A stretch of 45,344 nucleotides of DNA from Gemmatimonadetes bacterium 13_2_20CM_2_65_7. GTDB lineage: Bacteria > Gemmatimonadota > Gemmatimonadetes > Gemmatimonadales > GWC2-71-9. Positions within the stretch are counted from its first letter, which is position 1. Every line of letters begins with the position of its first letter. The notes below the pieces were generated by a model. That model saw only the letters and a list, made by a program, of their open reading frames with translations. It did not search any database and was not told where the DNA came from. The stretch spans positions 1 through 45,344 of the forward strand of contig MNDR01000023.1 of assembly GCA_001915025.1 (NCBI GenBank), given 5' to 3'. Shown one piece after another: positions 41,960 to 45,344 of this stretch. A program made the position numbers and the translations under genes.

Positions 41960-44245
41960 ATGATCGAGTTCCGGATGCTCGGGACTCTGCATCTCACCGA
42001 TGCAGCGGGACACGAGGTCAAGCGTTTGCTCACTCGATCTCGCCGTCTGGCGCTGCTCGCCTACCTCGCCGCCTCCGCTCCCAGACGATTCCACCGCCGC
42101 GACAGCCTGCTCGCCCTGTTCTGGCCCGAGCTCGACCAGGAGCACGCGCGAGCGGCACTGCGCCAGGCACTGCACGTCCTGCGGGGCGCACTCGGCGGCG
42201 ACGTCGTCGTGACCCGCGGGGACGAGGAGATAGGACTCGATTTCACCGGGCTGTGGTGCGACGTCGTCGCGTTCGATGAGGCCATCGCGGCGGGACAGTT
42301 GGCCGCGGCGGTCGATTGCTACAAGGGCGATCTCCTGGACGGGTTCTTCATCTCAGGGGCGGGCGACTTCGAGCGCTGGCTGGAGCGCGAGCGCGCGCGG
42401 CTGCGTGAAGCTGTGTCTGGGGCCGCGCGCACGCTCATCGAGCAGTGCGAAGCAGCGGGTGACGTAGCCGCGGCGGCTCAACATGCTCGCCGGGCGACGC
42501 GACTTGCACGCCATGACGAAGACCTGGTGCGGCGGTTCGTCACCCTGCTCGATCGACTGGGCGATCGCGCCGGCGCTGTCGCGGCGTACGATGATTTCGC
42601 CGAGTGCCTGCGTGTCGACCTCGAGACCGAGCCAGCCGCCGAAACCAAAGCCTTGATCACAGCAGTGCGTGAACGGCAGACAGCGGCGCCGGTAGAGTTG
42701 TCGCACTCGCGGTTAGGCAGAGTGACGCAGAGTGGCGGTCGTCGGTGGAGGTCCGTCGCGGTCGCCATCGTCGGTGCCGGGCTGCTCGTCTCGAGCGCCG
42801 CGAACTGGCGCAGGCCACTGTGGCCCAGTCCTGTTGCCGGGCGCGTCCAATCGCTGGCGGTGTTGCCGTTCAAGAACCTTTCCGCGGACACTCTGCACGC
42901 GTGGTACGCGGACGGACTTACGGAAGCGCTTACGACCGACCTCGGCCGCATCCGATCCCTGAGGGTGATCGCGCGCGGATCGGTGATACCGTTTCGAGAG
43001 ACGAGCAAGTCGCTCCAGGCAATCGGCCAAGAATTGCACGTGGATGGCCTCGTCGAGGGAGGAGTGCAGCAGTCGGGGGATCGAGTACGCGTGGATGTGC
43101 GATTGGTCAACGCCGCGACAGGATACCAGCTGTGGGCGGACCGATTCGAGGAGCCGATTGGGAATCGTTTCGTCCTGGAGGATCGCGTCGCGCACGGAAT
43201 CCTTGCCGTGTTGAGTCTCCGGCCGAGCCCTACTGCTTCAGCGACACAGAATCGCGCAGCCTACGATGCGTATCTCCACGCCGAACTGCGGCTCTGGCGT
43301 GAAAACCGGGAAGACGACTCGGTGGCGATCAAATGGCTCGAGCAAGCGGTCGCCCTGGACCCGGACTTTGCGGCGGCGCAGGCCGAGCTCGCCTGGGCCT
43401 ACACCCTGCGCGTCAACCAGTTTGCACCTGGAGACAGTGCCGCTGTGACACGGGCCGGGCTGGCGGCAGAAAGGGCGCTGCGCCTCGACCCCGACCTCGC
43501 CGAGGCGCACTTCGCTCGGGGTGCTCTCCTGTCTAGCGTATCGGGCCGGTTTGCGCCCGGCCCGGACATTCAAGAGTACCACCGCGCTCTAGAGTTGAAT
43601 CCCAATCTGGCGCGAGCACACCACAATCTGGGTCTCATCTATTTACATCGGGGCCTCCTCGATAAGGCGGTCGCTGAATTCCGTGCGACGCTGGCCATCG
43701 ATCCGGCGAACTATGGGGCGACCCGACGACTGGGGATCGTGCTCGTGTACCGGGGACAGTATGAAGCAGGACTCCGTCAGTTCCGAGAAGTGCCACCCGA
43801 ATCCAACCAATCTCTCTGGAATTACCAGGTCGCGTGGGGACTTCTCTATCTCGGCAGGGACAAGGAAGCCGCGGATCTGATGGAGCACTACCTGCGGGAT
43901 CATCCGGAAGATCCCGGCGGCGTCGTCACCAGCACGCGCGCCATCCTGGAGGTGAAAAGAGGCGAGGCGTCGCGCGCCGAAGCTGACATCCGCGCGGCGA
44001 TAGAGAAAGGAAGGGGCTTCATCCATTTCCACCACACCGCCTACAACATCGCGTCGGTCTATGCGCTGCTCGGCCGGCCGGCAAGAGCCGTATACTGGCT
44101 GCATCAGGCGGCGGAGGGCGGCTGGCCCTGTTACCCCTACTTCGCGAGAGATCCGAATCTCGACCGCATCCGCAGCGATCCAGAGTTCGTCGGGTTCATG
44201 AAACAGCTCAAAGCCCAATGGCAGCGAGAGCAGGACACGCTGTGA
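41960..44245 (+). CDS. SARP-like BTAD regulator with membrane helix, TolB-like domain and TPR repeats
   Basis: This 761-residue protein starts with a winged-helix and BTAD domain (about 1-235: FRMLGTLHLTDAAG, RLALLAYLAASAPRRFHRRDSLLALFWP, RAALRQALHVLRGALG). A transmembrane helix follows (about 262-280, VAVAIVGAGLLVSSAA). A TolB-like or FlgO-like domain comes next (AVLPFKNLSADTLHAWYADGLTEAL ... VDGLVEGGVQ). At least five TPR-type helical repeats run to the end. The DNA-binding end would face the cytoplasm and the rest the periplasm, so a signal could cross the membrane through one protein. The ATG at 41960 follows GGAAAG. Direct repeats upstream suggest autoregulation. Confidence 0.88.
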   Translation: MIEFRMLGTLHLTDAAGHEVKRLLTRSRRLALLAYLAASAPRRFHRRDSLLALFWPELDQEHARAALRQALHVLRGALGGDVVVTRGDEEIGLDFTGLWCDVVAFDEAIAAGQLAAAVDCYKGDLLDGFFISGAGDFERWLERERARLREAVSGAARTLIEQCEAAGDVAAAAQHARRATRLARHDEDLVRRFVTLLDRLGDRAGAVAAYDDFAECLRVDLETEPAAETKALITAVRERQTAAPVELSHSRLGRVTQSGGRRWRSVAVAIVGAGLLVSSAANWRRPLWPSPVAGRVQSLAVLPFKNLSADTLHAWYADGLTEALTTDLGRIRSLRVIARGSVIPFRETSKSLQAIGQELHVDGLVEGGVQQSGDRVRVDVRLVNAATGYQLWADRFEEPIGNRFVLEDRVAHGILAVLSLRPSPTASATQNRAAYDAYLHAELRLWRENREDDSVAIKWLEQAVALDPDFAAAQAELAWAYTLRVNQFAPGDSAAVTRAGLAAERALRLDPDLAEAHFARGALLSSVSGRFAPGPDIQEYHRALELNPNLARAHHNLGLIYLHRGLLDKAVAEFRATLAIDPANYGATRRLGIVLVYRGQYEAGLRQFREVPPESNQSLWNYQVAWGLLYLGRDKEAADLMEHYLRDHPEDPGGVVTSTRAILEVKRGEASRAEADIRAAIEKGRGFIHFHHTAYNIASVYALLGRPARAVYWLHQAAEGGWPCYPYFARDPNLDRIRSDPEFVGFMKQLKAQWQREQDTL

Positions 44246-44259
44246 GAACCGGAGGGTGT

Positions 44260-45300
44260 ATGCGCGTTTATGCAGTCGCACTGCTGATGGCTGGCGCCGC
44301 ACTAGTGACACTGCCGAGGCAATCGTTCGCCCAAGGTTGAATGCCGGTGCGCTTCACAACTCCCAGTTTGGGAGGACAGGGCGAATTGCAGATGACGGAT
44401 CTCGCGGCGCACGGCTGGAGAATCGCACTCGGATACCGTCACCTTCATGCCGACCAGCTGTTTGTCGGTACCCAGTTAGTCCTTACCAACCAACCGCTCA
44501 TCATCAATCTCCACTCCATCGACGTCACGGCTTCGTACGCTGTGACGGATCGATTCAGCGTTAGCCTAACGGTACCGTTCGTGGCTGGAATGCAGTCGCG
44601 GCTCTATGCGGACTCCGCGCGTCACGCGGTCACGGCGTTCGGACTGGGTGACGTCAGTCTGGTCGGCAGCACGTGGTTGCTGGATCCTCACAACCGGTCC
44701 GGGAACATCGCGTTGGGCCTTGGAGTCAAAGCGGCCACGGGTACCCACAAGTCAACAGATGCGTACTTCCTGAAAGGCGGAACGTCGATCCAGTATCCGG
44801 TGGACCAGTCCATCCAGCCGGGGGATGGCGGGTGGGGCGTCATTCTCCAGCTGCAGGCGTATCGGCGCGCGTTCCGCAACGGGATCGCGTACATCACCGG
44901 CTCTTACTTGATCAATCCCCGCCGGCTGAATGACGTGGCCAAGGATCCGGGCGGAACCGTGTATTGGTCCGTGCCCGATGTGTACTCCGGGCGTTTAGGA
45001 CTCGCGTACGCCGTCTGGCCGAACCAAGGCCTCTCAGTCAGTGTGGGTGGTCGCATCGATGGTCAGCCGGTTCGAGATCTCATCGGCGGAGGCGATGCTG
45101 GATTTCGTAGGCCGGGCTACTCGATCGCACTCGATCCGAGCGTGTCGCTGACGATAGGACCGAGTCAGTTCACGGTGAGTGCACCGATCAGATTGGGAGC
45201 AAACCGCCAGCCGAGCGTGCTGGACCAGCAGACCGGAAAGCGCGGCGGCGGCGACTTCGCCAGCAGCTTGGTCTTCGTCAGCTATGCGCGCCGGTTCTGA
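44260..45300 (+). pseudogene. Outer-membrane protein gene interrupted by an in-frame UGA after the signal peptide
   Basis: An ATG at 44260, with GGAGGG four bases upstream, encodes a 26-residue signal peptide (VYAVALLMAGAALVTLP, then SFAQG). It is followed at once by TGA (44338-44340). The same frame continues from the ATG at 44341 with VRFTTPSLGGQGE and about 300 residues rich in beta-strands. These include repeated SLVGSTWLL, ALGLGVKAATGTH, GDGGWGVILQLQAYRR, GRIDGQPVRDLIGGGDAGF and a C-terminal YARRF. The C-terminal Phe suggests an outer-membrane barrel. Without the signal the 319-residue product could not be exported. Options are a nonsense mutation, a sequencing error, UGA readthrough or selenocysteine. 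Confidence 0.75.
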
Positions 45301-45344
45301 TCAAGCGGTCCGCTCAGGTCTGCGCCCGCACAACTTTGGCGATC

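Overview
The window is dense, GC-rich bacterial chromosome with short gaps and many overlapping genes. Several families present together are typical of Gemmatimonadota or a related soil or sediment lineage: two DUF5916/CBM9 outer-membrane proteins, PD40 beta-propeller proteins, a BTAD-TPR regulator with a TolB-like domain, a Ser/Thr kinase with a C-terminal membrane tail, and a glycogen cluster that uses GH57 enzymes. That assignment is an inference from gene content. I saw no tRNA, rRNA, CRISPR array, transposase or prophage genes.

Layout. 1-7246: a cold-shock protein tail, a small Cys-rich protein, a NarL-type response regulator, a minus-strand TPM / nucleotidyltransferase / LemA operon, a DUF456 remnant, a PAP2 phosphatase, a broken kinase gene, a DAACS symporter and a pirin. 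7311-18518: a DUF5916 outer-membrane protein diverges from a glycogen operon (phosphorylase, glycogen synthase, GH57 branching enzyme, GH57-DUF3536, GH57 4-alpha-glucanotransferase) whose genes overlap or nearly touch. 18515-20429: methionine-salvage genes mtnB, mtnD and mtnC. 20435-26669: a LemA-DUF2207 fusion, a secreted protein, a DUF1259-like remnant and a large peptidase/PD40/barrel protein. 26672-33391: a mixed set (aldo/keto reductase, VOC protein, ArsR-AHSA1 pair, exonuclease III, membrane proteins, YceI, MetE-like protein). 33474-45344: a secreted Spy-like/RidA fusion, a YVTN-phosphoesterase, a second DUF5916 protein, creatininase-family and TlpA-like proteins, and a PD40 lipoprotein divergent from a SARP-like BTAD-TPR regulator that is followed by an outer-membrane protein interrupted by UGA.

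Three themes stand out. First, several genes keep recognisable N- and C-terminal ends but have lost an internal stretch: the kinase (about 4606), glgA (about 12365) and DUF3536 (about 16445) with a frameshift, and creatininase (about 39680) and DUF456 (about 3510) in frame. This is either real gene decay or repeated assembly error. Second, several genes have a -10-like hexamer 6-7 nt before the start codon and no Shine-Dalgarno, which suggests leaderless transcripts. Third, octamer direct repeats phased at 11 bp lie just upstream of the SARP-like regulator, which fits the binding-site geometry of that family.
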